Source of the DNA: Cephalotus follicularis
Taxonomy: Eukaryota > Streptophyta > Magnoliopsida > Oxalidales > Cephalotaceae
Length of the DNA: 64,000 nucleotides
Assembly (NCBI GenBank): GCA_001972305.1
Contig: BDDD01002043.1
Location: 217,180 to 281,179, forward strand
Reading direction: 5' to 3'
Shown: piece after piece, positions 9,721-21,580 of the stretch
How positions within the stretch are numbered: the stretch's first letter is position 1
How the letters are laid out: every line of letters begins with the position of its first letter
Position numbers and translations under genes: made by a program
The notes under the pieces: model-generated
Seen by the model: the letters and a program-made list of their open reading frames with translations, nothing else
Told to the model about the DNA's origin: nothing
Database searches by the model: none

Positions 9721-10353
9721 GTTGCAGAGGTAGTCATCTGACATGTTGCGGAGGTCCTCGTCTGGCATATTACAGAGGTGGTGATCAAGGGTCTCGAGAG
9801 AAAAGGGTCTGTGGACGCCTAAGGGTTTCATACATTGATCATGGTAAGAGGCGCTCCCTGTAGAAGGGCAGAGGAGAAGGTTTATAGAGGATGTGTTTCC
9901 TCTAACCTTAGACCAGGATGTTAAGTGATCACGTGTAGAACATGTCGGTGCTTTCCTCGGGTCTAAGTGATACGGTGCGTGTTGGTGTCTTGGAAGACAA
10001 TGTTAAGTGATCACGTGTAGAACACGTGGGTGCTCTCCTAGGGTCTAAGTGATACGGTGCGTGTTGGTGTTTTGGAAGACAGTGTTGAGGATTTAATGAA
10101 ACGGTGAGTTGGGCCTCTCCACTCGTTGAAGTCCTCTGCTCCTTTTTATAATACATCCTTGGAGTGGCCCTCAGGTTTTGTTGAGTAGTGGCTTCTGGTT
10201 TGGCATAGCTCCCTTGAATGAATGAAGTCCGGTGTGGCTTCTCTGCTATGTATGGCCTGCGTGGCTATCCTTTCTTTCTCAGTATTTGCTAAGCTATGTA
10301 ACCCTGCATGTAATGAACTTCATACTAGTGGAACCTCATGGATGATTGAGGAA

Positions 10354-10384
10354 GTGGACGTAGGCATTTTCTTTGCCAAACCAC
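10354..10384 (+). promoter_or_regulatory. Conserved LTR hairpin motif in K
   Basis: Reads GTGGACGTAGGCA, a spacer, then TTTGCCAAACCAC on the plus strand: the same arms as in the E1 and E3 LTRs, although K is otherwise unrelated to them. Confidence 0.55.
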
Positions 10385-10553
10385 TATAAAAATGACTGTC
10401 CCATTCTACTCTTTCCTTTATCATGTATGTGTGAATCCATGAATTCTATGTCCAAGTTGTTGTAGGTCTCGTCCTCTACCGTGGAGGAAGAGGATAGGCA
10501 AGACCTTGGCGCGTGGCACCAGTCCGTTGCAGTGGGTAGCCGAGGTGCAGGTG

Positions 10554-10558
10554 GACAT
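10554..10558. repeat. G1 target-site duplication, left copy (gacat)
   Basis: The right copy is gacgt at 27906-27910. The undisturbed K sequence at 32134-32143 reads ggacgtccag, so gacgt is the original target and the left copy has a CpG-to-CpA change. Confidence 0.8.
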
Positions 10559-13450
10559 TGATGGGTGTCGTTAGGACGAATCAAAATTACCCTAATCTAA
10601 CAATTTGGCAAGTGGAAGTAGGGATCGTTCCCACGATGAGCTGAAAGGAGATGCTATAAAAATAAACTTAGGATGCAACTAAACAAAAATAACGAATACG
10701 GAATTAATTTAATCTAAGTTAACAATGCAAATAAAATGAATTGAAAAGAGGATTGGTTTTGAATTAAACTAATTCAATGAAAAAACTAAACAATTCAAAT
10801 TAAATATCTAACGTAAACTAACAAAATAAACAAATAAGAAAATTAATAGGAAACAACAATCCCGTAGATGTGAGAATCCCCGCATGTATATATATATTCA
10901 AATTCATGGCGCAAGTTTCTGTTTAGCGCGGAAATTTACCGAATTAACCTAGGTACAACCTATCCTGTCAAACCTTGATACTCTCAAAAGGTTGATTGGT
11001 TAAAGGGGGTCTTTGATTAACTCAACAAACTAGTGATTTAGCCTAGGCACAACCTATCCTGTCACACCTTGATACCCTCAAAAGGTTGATTGGTTAAAGG
11101 CTGTCATTAGTTCAATACACAAAAAAATATTACATGTCGTTAACACAGATTTTATATATTAAAAATTCTTCTCATCAATGTTGTCACTACATTAACAAGA
11201 AAAACTGTCTCATAAACATGCAATTAAACTTGAAACCAAAACTGAAATATATAGATAACATGGGTTCATCTACATCTAGGGATTAAAAATACTTAGCCGG
11301 ACATGACGATGGAGGCAACAATAATCTTCAAAGAATTCTTCCTCTCCGTTGTCGTGCGCCTTCTACTGCTGTCTCTCGCCTACTGCCTTCGCGTCTCTTC
11401 GTACTGTCTGCTTCAATTTGTTTCTCTCTACTCCCTTTTTTTGCCTTGCTTTTATGCCGTATATATATATATATATATACACACACATAGCCGACTTAAA
11501 AAGACCTAAAACAATTAAACAGTGGGTCCTTGCGTGTTGCATGGTCTGATTGGCGTATGCGCTTTGCATATTACTGATTGCATGCATGGGTGAAGCGCTT
11601 GTTGTGCATTGAATTGTGGCTGTGTAATGAATTACGGCTGGAGGCATGTTGATGTATGGGCATGTTACATGGACTCCAGGCACTTTAAAGCTTGATGCGC
11701 ATGTGGGCTGGGCTACGTGGAGCGCTGTTGGCGTTGAATTGTGGCGTGTTGCATGCATGGGTTGTGTTGAAGACTGCATGCGTGTATGGTGGGCTTAATG
11801 TATGTTGGCGTGCATGGATGAAGCGCTTGTTGTGCGTGGGCTACTAGCGTTGAAGACTGCATGGTTGCACGGTTCTGATTGGCGCATGGATTGCTTGGCT
11901 TTGCAGATGGCGACATGTCGATGGCTTTAAATGATTCAACATTGATTTTCTTGCAATATCTTTTTATCGGATCTTCATAATAAATCGGCCCAAGAACTAA
12001 AAGTGCTCCAAATAATTTTATGAACAAAATGAGCCCAATATTCAATATATTCTGATCCTTAAATTTTGACTTCTCTCACTTAAGTGGATGCACTCTTTAA
12101 CCGATCGTTGACTTTAAACCACTTTATCTTGAAAATTAGCGTTCTAGATCCATTTCCTCTTATCCCGCAATAATCAAATAATACCTGAAAATCAATTAAA
12201 CACCACCATAGTAGTCTATTCCAAGCATAAAAATATAATAAATAAATCATTAAAATCACACATTTTTATGCTTATCAGACGTCCAGTCCTCTGCTCATCC
12301 CAGATTCTTGTAACGGCTAGGGTTTCAGGATCGGGTCGTCACAACTTTTGGTATCAGAGAGGCCGGTTTAGTGATTCGTGTGGTTCTGAAATTCTTTGAG
12401 GTTGGGAGGAACTTTAAAGATGGGAAGTTGGTGATTCGTCTGAGTACGAGGAGTATGTGACAACACCGAGGTTGGGATTCTTCGATTTCTGGTATGGCAG
12501 AAGGTATATTTGGAGGACATCAGTTGGTTTTGTCACTGGACTTGGGCCTGACAAGTAATCCAGAGCGTCAAGTACCTGGTAAGCTGAGAATCTGGTAAGT
12601 GGTAGTGGTTGCAGAGGTTCAGTAAGTGGGAAAACTCCTTTTCCTTATGTGATTTTCTTATAGCCGACTTAAAAAGACCTAAAACAATTAAACAGTGGGT
12701 CCTTGCGTGTTGCATGGTCTGATTGGCGTATGGGCTTTCCATATTACTGATTGCATGCATGGGTGAAGCGCTTGTTGTGTATTGAATTGCGGCTGTGTAT
12801 TGAATTGCGGCTGGAGGCATGTTGATGTATGGGCATGTCACATGGACTCCAGGCACTTTAAAGCTTTATGCGCAGGTGGGCTGGGCTACATGGAGCGCTG
12901 CTGGCATTGAATTGTGGCGTCTTGCATGCATGGGTTGTGTTGAAGACTGCATGCGTGTATGGTGGGCTTGATGTATGTTGGCGTGCATGGATGGAGGGCT
13001 TGTTGTGCGTGGGCTGCTAGCGTTGAAGACTGCATGGTTGCACGGTTCTGATTGGCGCATGGATTGCTTGGCTTTGTAGATGGCGACACGTGGATGGCTT
13101 TAAATGATTCAACATTGATTTTCTTGCAATATCTCTTTATCGGATCTTCATAATAAATCAGCCCAAGAACTAAAAGTGCTCCAAATAATTTTATGAACAA
13201 AATGATCCCAATATTCAATATCTTCTGATCCTTAAATTTTTACTTCTCTCGCTTAAGTGGATGCACTGTTTAACCGATCGTTGACTTTAAACCACTTTAA
13301 CTCGAAAAGTTGCGTTTTAGCTCCATTTCCTCTTATCCCGCAATAATCAAATAATACCTGAAAATCAATTAAACACCACCACAGTAGTCTATTTCAAGCA
13401 TAAAAATATAATAAATAAATCATTAAAATCACACATTTTTATGCTTATCA
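10559..13450 (-). repeat. G1 3' LTR, interrupted by a templated insertion
   Basis: The original LTR is 10559-11487 plus 12660-13450; its inner end (cttatca at 13450) abuts the polypurine tract. It includes two copies of a ~65-bp phrase (near 10944-11010 and 11038-11103) around caacctatcctgtca..ccttgata. The first ~770 bp differ from the 5' LTR at roughly 40 positions, whereas 11336-11487 shows no difference. A (TA)n run with a short CA tail is at 11460-11487. Confidence 0.85.
11488..12659. repeat. Copy of 5' LTR tail plus outside flank inserted in the 3' LTR
   Basis: This segment equals 27116-28287 wherever I compared it: it runs through the outer LTR end (12285 / 27905) and 370 bp into K, including the K LTR end (12343) and primer site. 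At 12660 it switches back to LTR sequence (tagccgactt), so that part of the LTR is present twice in a row: once as the perfect copy and once as the diverged original at 12660-13450. Confidence 0.85.
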
Positions 13451-14830
13451 AATACCCCCATACTTGAACTTTGCTTGTTCTTAAGCAAACAAAATGGAAA
13501 GTTAAGAACAAGAACATAAAAACAAAAACAGAAACAGCAAATACAAACAAAAACCTAACTCACTTTTGTAGGAATCACGATTGCATTTACCGGATGCAAC
13601 AAGCCTTTAAACCCCTAGGTGGCCCTAGTGGACGAGTTTTGTCTCGTGAGTGTTTTCCAATGAATAAACACAAAAAATTCAGTTCATCAAAAATTTGACA
13701 ATAGGTTAAATGTATCTCATAGAACACCCCCATACTTGAATTTTATTATCTCGTTCCAAGTTCTAGAATCAAAACACATCTCAATTAAGGAGCTTTCATA
13801 TATATTTCTAATATTCCATAATATATAAACCAATCAAAATATGCATTCTTAGCAACATAAAATCTTGTTTGGAGTCGGACAAAGAACTTTAGCACTTACA
13901 CACATTTTCTTTCTTTTGCTTTGCTTTTTTTTTTTCTCTTTTTTTTTTCATTCCTCCACTCTTTTCCATCTGAAATGTCATGGATGGAGCAAACACCAGA
14001 CACTCAAAGTACTAAGTAGCTTCAGATTTTTTTTTCTTTACCAACTTAAATTCGTGCAATGTCTTGATCTCTTAAGCTTTCTATAAGACCCATGTAGCGA
14101 GCTTTCGACCAGTTACTCTCAAATCAGTTGGCTTTAAGGAACTAGGTGTAAAACACCGCTCGGATTTAATTACTCTAATCAAATAGGCTACAGAGCAAGA
14201 CTGAATTCAAGAAGGTAAAATATGTTTTATTCTTCTTTTTCTTTCTTTTTTTGAGACATATATATGCAAGAACATCCATTCATCGTCCTTCTCCTCACTA
14301 AAATTTATGAAACTTTGAAAACATACAAGACGGTCTTTTATTAATTATTTTCATTTATTTTTTTTGCGTAAACTCCTACCTTGAGATATATTTCTTTTCT
14401 TTTCCTCGAAAACGAAAATTTTATTATTTCTCCTATGGGGTTTTCTATTATTTCTAAGCATATCAACATTTATTCCTACTTTCAAAATTAAAATGAACTA
14501 CGGTACTAACACTAAACCCCCCCATACTTAAACGTTGCATTGTCCTCAATGCAATGAAACACAAATATAAAAATGACAATAATTGAGAAAAAATAATCAA
14601 ACAATGCAAATAAATAAAAGAGCAATGGGGTAGGATTTACCGGATATGATCGTGAAGCTTGAAATAATCTATCAGTGCAGTAGAAAATTTTGAAGATTAT
14701 CAATCTGCACTTAAATTACCTACAAAAACATTGAAAAACAAAAACAAAAACGTAAAAGAAACAAGATACATAAATAAAACAAAAACAGTGGGTTGCCTCC
14801 CACTAAGCGCTTTGCTTTAACGTCTTTGGC
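13451..14830 (-). other. G1 3' non-coding region with three polypurine-like tracts
   Basis: No ORF in a region where some Athila elements have an env-like gene. On the minus strand AAGTATGGGGG occurs three times, near 13453-13466 (touching the 3' LTR), 13726-13740 and 14516-14530. The segment gggttgcctcccactaagcg (about 14793-14812) lies just after the integrase end and resembles a phrase common at this place in related plant elements as I remember them. Otherwise AT-rich with T runs. Confidence 0.65.
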
Positions 14831-14851
14831 TAGGCGCAGCTGGTGTGGATA

Positions 14852-16098
14852 TCAAAGAGGAGTATAGACAGGATCAATCAAGTCAACAGACTCAATGAGT
14901 TGTCTATCAGTAATTCCATCCACATATGGTTTCAAACGCTGCCCATTAACTTGAAATGTGGATCCATCGTCCGGGTTTTTTATAGTCACAACACCATGAG
15001 GAAATACTTCAGAAACGATGAATGGGCCATCCCAATGGGATCGAAGTTTACCTGGAAACAAGCATAACTTAGAATTAAATAGACAAACTTTCTGATTAGG
15101 TTCAAAGGATATCCGAACAATATGCTTATCATGAAATTCCTTGGTCCTAGCCTTATAAATCTTTGCACTCTCATATACGCTATTATGCCACTTGTCAAGC
15201 TCTAAAAGCTGAATCGCACAGTTGGAACCAGCTGTTTTCATGTCAAAATTAAATTGCCTTATAGCCCAAAGTGCACGGTGTTCCAACTCAACAGGCAAAT
15301 GGCAAGCTTTTCCAAACACAAGGCGATATGGGGACATACCAATGGGAGTCTTATATGTTGTCCGATAGGCCCACAAAGCGTCATCTAGTCTCAACGACCA
15401 ATCTTTCCTATCTGGCCTTATAGTTTTCTCCAGTATTCTCTTAAGCTCCCTATTGGACACCTCTACTTGCCCACTAGTCTATGGATGATATGGAGTGGCA
15501 ATCTTTTGCGTTATCGAGTATTTCTTCAAGAGTGCGCCTACATTACAGTGTTTAAAATGTGAACCACCATTACTAATAATTGCTTCCGGAAAACCAAAAC
15601 GACTGAAAATGTGGCTTTGCACGAATTTAATCACTACCTTATGATCATTGGTTCTAGTGGCTTGAGCTTCTACCCATTTGGACACATAGTCCACCGAAAC
15701 TAAAATATACTCATAACCAAAAGACATCGGAAAAGGTCCCATAAAGTCTATGCCCCAAACATCAAAAATCTCTACAACTAAAACAGGACTCAAGGGCATC
15801 ATGTCGCTACGCGACATATTTCCTACTTTTTGGCAATTAATGCAGGTGCGGCAAAACTCATAAGCGTCTTTAAACAATGTAGGCCAATAGAAACCACTTT
15901 GGAAACCTTTGGTAGCTGTTTTCTTCCCACTAAAATGCCCTTCACAAGCAAGAGAGTGACAAAAAGTCATAATATTATCAAACTCATTCTCGGGAACACA
16001 ACGACGGATAATCTGATCTGAGCAGTACCGAAACAATTCAGGATCTTCCCATATGTAGAACTTAAGCTGAGCAAAAAATCTGTCTTTTTCTTGCTTAC
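14852..16098 (-). pseudogene. pol: G1 integrase (one stop, one catalytic change)
   Basis: The zinc-binding part ([19 protein letters not shown]) precedes the core, whose first Asp is in [10 protein letters not shown]. The second motif reads ISNGGSHF where related elements have ISDGGSHF, so the catalytic Asp is Asn. The Glu motif follows a TAG at 15476-15478 that replaces the Gln expected in YHPQTSGQ. The C-terminal part has ALWAYRT and the chromatin-distal QRLKPYVDG end; I see no chromodomain. Integrase inserts the cDNA into the host chromosome. The N-terminal end at 16098 is cut by E2. Confidence 0.9.
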
Positions 16099-16101
16099 CC
16101 C

Positions 16102-16177
16102 TGTTGACGATTTAGTCTCAATCCTAGTTTTGATGATAACATATTTGCATTTAACAAGTTTACTTGATGTGCAAGAT
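16102..16177 (+). repeat. E2 5' LTR remnant
   Basis: These 76 bp are identical to the first part of the 3' LTR at 21581. The sequence then changes abruptly to the codons for SQLCDK-type protease/integrase linker, with no visible overlap at the junction. Confidence 0.85.
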
Positions 16178-18979
16178 TAAGTCAATTATGTGACAAGAAT
16201 TGTAGAGTTATTTTCGAAAATACATCATGTAGAGTTGTAGACAACAACAAAAATGCTACTAAGTTTATTGGACAAAGAGAAGGCAACGTATATGTTATAA
16301 ACTTAAATGACCTTCAAAATCAAAATGTAAAATGCCTTGTCTCTTTAAATGAAGATAGTTGGATGTGGCATAGAAGGCTTGGACATGTTAGTATGAGAAC
16401 CATTACAAAAATTTTGAAACATGACTTAGTAAAAGGTCTTCCAAAATTGAGTTTTCAAAAAGATAAATTGTGTGATGCTTGCCAACAAGGAAAGCAAATA
16501 AGAGCAAGTTTTAAATCTACCAACATTGTCGCAACTTCTAGGCCACTCGAACTACTCCATATGGATCTTTTTGGCCCAATAAACATAGGAAGCTTAGGTG
16601 GTAAATCTTATGCCTATGTTATTGTTGATGACTACACTAGGTACACATGAGTTTATATTTTGGCACATAAAAGTGAAACTTTTACATTCTTTGCAAATTT
16701 TTGTAAAATTGTTCAAAAAGAAAAAGGACTTTCTATTTTGAAAATTAGAAGTGACCATGGCAAAGAATTTGAAAATAATATTTTTGATGATTATTGCATT
16801 AAAAATGGTTTTAAACATGAATTTTGAACCCCTAAGACTCCTCAACAAAATGGAGTTGTTGAAAGGAGAAATAGAACATTAGAAGAAATGACTAGAACCA
16901 TGCTTTGTGAAAATGATCTTCCAAAATATTTTTGTGCCGAAGCCACGAACACTGCATGTTATATTTTGAATAGAACATCAATAAGGCCAATTCTCAAAAA
17001 GACTCCATACGAGTTATGGAAGGAGAGAAAGCCTAACATTAGGTACTTTCGTGCCTTCGGATCCAAATGCTTCATACACAACAATGGAAAAGATCAACTT
17101 GGTAAGTTCGATTCGAAAGCGGATGAAGGTATATTTCTTAGATACTCCCTTACTAGTAGAGCTTATAGATGTTTCAATAAATGTACACTACTAGTAGAAG
17201 AATCTATGCATGTTGTCTTTGATGAATTACTTGATTCAAGTTCACATATGAATGATAGTATAGAATTTCATGAACCTTCGGAGGACATAGATGTAGAACC
17301 TAAGGATAGTTACCAAAAAAGAACTTATAGATAAGACATACAAGGTAGTTAGAGACCACCCTCATGAAGCTATCATTGGTAACATTCAACAAGGCATTAG
17401 GACTAGGTCTAGTGCAAACACTTGTAACTATGTTGCATTCCTTTCTCACTTAGAACCCAAGAACTTTGTAGAAGCCGAAAAAGATGAAAATTGGATAGTA
17501 GCTATGCAAGAAGAGCTAAACTAATTTGAAAGAAACAAAGTTTGGTTTTTAGTACCTAGACCAAAGGACCATTCGGTAATTGGGACTAAATGGGTTTTTA
17601 GAAATAAAATGGATAATCAAGGGACCATTATTAGAAACAAGGCTAGATTAGTTGCCCAAGACTACTGATAAGAAGAAGGAATAGACTATGATGAGACATA
17701 TGCACCGGTTGCTAGACTAGAATCCATTCGTTTATTACTTGCATTTGCTTGCTTTAATAATTTCAAGTTATATCAAATGGATGTGAAAAGTGCCTTTTTA
17801 AATGGTTTTATTAAAGAAGAAGTGTATGTTGAACAACCTCAAGGTTTTGAGGACCCTTACTTTCCAAATCATGTTTTCAAATTAAATAAAGCTTTATATG
17901 GACTCAAACAAGCCCCTCGTGCTTGGTATGAGAGATTGACCAAGTTTTTAATTGAAAATGATTTTAAACGAGGTAATGTCTATATTACACTTTTTACAAA
18001 ATCCAAAGGCAATGATTTACTTATTGTTCAAATATATGTTGATGATATTATCTTTGGATCTACTAATGACTCTTTATGCAAGGAATTTTCAAATACCATG
18101 AAATCTGAATTTGAAATCAGTCTAATGGGAGAGCTCAACTTCTTTCTTGGACTACAAGTCACACAAAACAAAGATGGAATCTTCATAAACCAAACAAAGT
18201 ATATAAAGAAAATTCTCAAGAAGTTTGGAATGGAGAAAGCTAAAACAAGCAAGACTCCTATGAGCACCTCTACAAAGCTTCACAAAGATGAACAGGGTAA
18301 AAATGTCGATCAAAAGCTTTATAGAAGTATGATAGGATCTTTATTGTATTTAACTGCAAGTAGACCCGACATTTTGTTTAGTGTGTGCTTGTGTGCCCGT
18401 TTTCAATCTAATCCAAAAGAATCTCATTTGTTTGCTGTGAAACGTATTTTTAAATATCTTGCATACACACCTACATTAGGCTTGTGGTATTCCTGAGACT
18501 CTAATTTTGATTAACATTCTTACACGGATGCCAACTTTTGTGGTTATAAAGTTGACCGCAAAAGCACTAGTGGCTCATGCCAATACCTAGGGAGCATGCT
18601 TATGTCTTGGTTTAGTAAAAAGCAAAATTCTGTAGCTTTATCTACCACCGAAGCTGAATATATTGCTGTAGGTAGTTGTTGTGCACAAATCCTATGGCAA
18701 AAGCAACAATTGATTGATTATGGTATATGTGTAAAGGATGTCTCTATTAAATGTGATAATACTAGTAGCATTTGTCTAGCTAAGAACCTAGTTCATCATT
18801 CTAGGACAAAGTACATTGACATTAGATACCACTTCTTAAGAGAACGTGTAGAAAGTGGAGACATTGTTTTAGAGTATATTCCCACCGAAAAACAAGTGGC
18901 GGATATTTTCACAAAACCCTTAGATGAAAACTCTTTTTCTAAGTTTAGAAGAGAATTAGGTTTATGTGAACTTGAATGA
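16178..18979 (+). pseudogene. pol: E2 pol: integrase, RT and RNase H (broken)
   Basis: The integrase zinc motif ([17 protein letters not shown]) is followed by core motifs HMDLFGP, SDHGKEF and NGVVERRNR, so all three catalytic acidic residues are readable. TGA stops occur at 16648-16650 and 16825-16827. A frameshift falls at an A6 run near 17312. RT has more stops near 17522 and 17665-17671, then an open segment 17777-18496 with [15 protein letters not shown] and YVDD. RNase H has stops near 18494 and 18512 and ends in VADIFTKPLDENSFSKF. It closely resembles E3 pol. Confidence 0.92.
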
Positions 18980-19086
18980 TGTTTATTTGTTTGAATGATT
19001 GATTTAATTGTATGCTCATTTGATGTGATGATTGATTGTTAGTTGTTATTGTGTTTTTGTTCTTTACTATTCTGGTTTTTAATAAA

Positions 19087-19333
19087 AACGTCGGCTTCTT
19101 TTCTGCAAATATCATGTTTTATGAAATCACGTCGATCTTTTTTACAAAACATCGATTTCTTTGTGTTTCTCTGAAACACGTCGACTTCTTTACAAACGCG
19201 TCGATGCTTTTCAAAACGCAGCATTTTCTGAATCGATTCCCTTCGTTCTTTTTAAAAGAACGCGTCGATATCTTTAGAATCACGTCGACGTCTTTCACCC
19301 TGATATCGACTTTCTCATAAAAACGTCGACCTC
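19087..19333 (+). repeat. ACGTCGAYNTCTTT motif array upstream of the E2 accessory ORF
   Basis: About 10 copies of a motif such as acgtcgacttctttac, acatcgatttcttt and acgtcgacgtctttc, each 20-30 bp apart, between the pol stop and the accessory ORF. On the sense strand they read CGTCGAYNTCTTT, opposite to the AAAGACATCGAYG orientation in the E2 LTR. A CT-rich leader follows before the ATG at 19538. Confidence 0.85.
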
Positions 19334-19537
19334 GTGTTCATAGCACACTTTAACCCTATTCTGAGCATTTCAAAAAATTTCTACTCTCTCTATTTTTCTT
19401 TCAAAAATAGTTCTAGTAGTTCGAAAACCATCTTCTGAGTCCTTTTTCGTCTTCAAAAACTATTTTCATCTCCTCTAATCCAACTGTGTTTGTCATTCTC
19501 TGTGTTTTTCTATTGTGCTCACCAGGTGTTTGTCAAA

Positions 19538-20851
19538 ATGGTTAGGTCAAAATCCACTGCCCTTAAGAAAGCTGCATCCTCTTCTCACCCTAAGAAAACA
19601 GATAACAAACGTAGGCTTGAGATTAGGGAACCCTCCCCTGACCCTGCTCTCCAATCGGATTCCGAATCCGAAGAGCAAATCCCCCTGAGAAATGTTATTT
19701 TTGTAGATAAACGGGTCATGGGTGGCAGGAACATCGATCTGGCTTTTTGTTCCTCTGAGTTTTCATTCGTTTCATGGCTTGATAACCTTCGCCTTCTTCC
19801 CCTTGTCCAAATCCAGGACCCTTTTTATATAAAATTGGTCAAGGAATTATATATGAATCTAAGGATAGTGTCCAGCCCTAATGAGGAGTTTGCTCTCTTC
19901 TCTTCTGTCAAAGGGCAGCGTATCTCTCTCAATGCTAGGATACTAGCTTCTATCCTCCAAATTCCACACACCGGCTTGTACATTTTTTAGCATAAAAAAT
20001 GGCCGGAGGTTGAGGGTTTTCACCCTAATGAAATTTTGTCTATTCCATACCCAAACGATCCAAACATACATCCTAATATGGCACTGAGCACAAACAGATT
20101 GTCAGTTGATCATAGACTCCTCCATCATCTCATTGTGCATCAACTTCTTCCCACCGGTGGTGGGTATGCCAAGCTATCCCAGATGCAAGCATTCCTTATG
20201 TGGTGCATCCTCTCAAAGATCGAATTTTGTTTTCCCCTTCTCATGCTCAAAACCATGGTGAGAGCATTCACTCAAAAGAAGTCCGTTCTCCCTTTCGGAT
20301 CCATCCTCACCAAAATCTTTCAACATCACCAAGTTCGACTTGAAGGAGAAGTTGCAACAAAATTAAAGAAGGAGGACACCTATAACAAAAGCACGCTGAA
20401 TAGGATGGGATGGAAGAAACAAGGAGGTGTTTGGACCTATTGCCCAAAGGTTGATCAAGGGCGAAGGATCAAAAGAGAAGAACAAGAGGAGAACCCTCCA
20501 TGGGAAGCTCAAGAAGAAACTCTATCGGCTCAAGCTCAAGGATCCTCATCCACAACTGATTTTGATAGTTAGATGGAGTTTATGCGCTCTAGATTTGATT
20601 CTATGCAAGCATCGCTTGAGGGAAAATTTGAGCAAGTCAACTCGCGGCTCAATATCTTGGAAAAGGATCATTTGATGATTCGGTCCGACTTCAAGAACGT
20701 CGATGACACCATCTACTATGACCTAAAAGTCACAAAGAGGCGTCTCAAAAGGTTGGAACGAAAACTCGCGGCTTCCAAGACTATTGATACTTGTGAAGAA
20801 ACTTTGGGCGATGACTCTTCCGATTCCGTTCCCCCTCCTGCTGTTGCTTGA
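19538..20851 (+). pseudogene. E2 accessory ORF (two stops)
   Basis: The start MVRSKSTALKKAASSSHPKK gives a strongly basic N-terminus, then an acidic SDSESEEQ stretch and the same central domain as E3 (LVKELYMNLRIVSS, HRLLHHLIVHQLLPTGGGY, LNRMGWKK). TAG codons at 19988-19990 and 20570-20572 break it. The C-terminus (RFDSMQASLEGKFEQVNSRL onward) is a predicted coiled coil ending in basic TKRRLKRLERKL. I chose 19538 over the upstream in-frame ATG at 19490 because similarity to E3 starts there. Function unknown. Confidence 0.85.
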
Positions 20852-21580
20852 TCTTGCTGTTGTTTTTTGATTTGTTTTTGGTTGTAATGAACCATGGTGT
20901 TTATTTATATTTTTTATGAATTTTTTTTTGTAAGGACAAAGTTTGTGTTAATGAAATTATGTGTTTCTAAATGATATTATGATTATGTTTATACATTTTT
21001 ATGTTTATGATATAGTTTTATAAATTATATTTATGTTATGATATGGTTTTATGAATGTGGTTTTGGTTAATGATAATATGTTTTCTCAATTATGTTTATT
21101 GCCAATATTTTGATATTTTGTGCATTAATGCTTATGTTCATATTTTTACCCTTGCTTTTATTAAGGGGGAGCTAATGATTTCTACCTTTTTGATGCTATA
21201 CAAAAAAGGGGGAGAAAAGGCTCAAAATGTTAGAGTTTATGTTTTATGGGAGAGAACTCAAAAGCTTTGATTGATATTAATTTGATCCTATAACTAATGG
21301 GGAGAAAGAGCTCTCAAAAGCAAAACTCATAGCTAATTGATGTTGCACATTCAAAAGGAACATTCTTATGAACATTGCTTACTTTATAAGATAACTCTAT
21401 TGGTATCACTCATGTAGCAAAACTCATAGCTAATTGATATTGCACATTCAAAAGGAACATTCTTATGAACATTGCTTACTTTATAAGATAACTCTATTGG
21501 TATCACTTATGTTTTAATTGGTATTACTTATGTTTATGCCTTTTTGAGCAAATTTTTGTCATCATCAAAAAGGGGGAGAT
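20852..21580 (+). other. E2 3' non-coding region with repeated polypurine tracts
   Basis: Polypurine tracts lie at about 21161-21172, 21203-21219, 21298-21310 and at the LTR edge (21567-21580, aaaaagggggagat). A 97-bp direct tandem duplication occupies 21320-21416 and 21417-21513. The rest is T-rich and without ORFs. Confidence 0.8.

Larger units (their letters stand above)
8159..10553 (+). repeat. K 5' LTR, left part with minisatellites
   Basis: This continues at 27906 on the other side of G1. It contains repeated phrases of the type gtgattgccgaYgRgg...cctcgatcgatgttca, also present at 28580-28760 and 31780-31830, two minisatellites, the hairpin motif at 10354-10384, and, after it, the ctataaaaatgactg segment shared with 31965. 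No reading frame in it resembles a protein; the long frames over the repeats are there because the repeat units are multiples of three. Confidence 0.6.

Noticed and set aside
8938-9863. Overlapping open frames on both strands (70-146 codons)
   Set aside because: They follow from tandem units of 27 and 36 bp; translations are low-complexity and resemble no family.
11363-12045. Two frames (138 and 110 codons) repeated exactly at 26990-27672
   Set aside because: Exact repetition comes from the copied LTR segment; the diverged original LTR copy at 12660-13450 does not keep the same frames intact.
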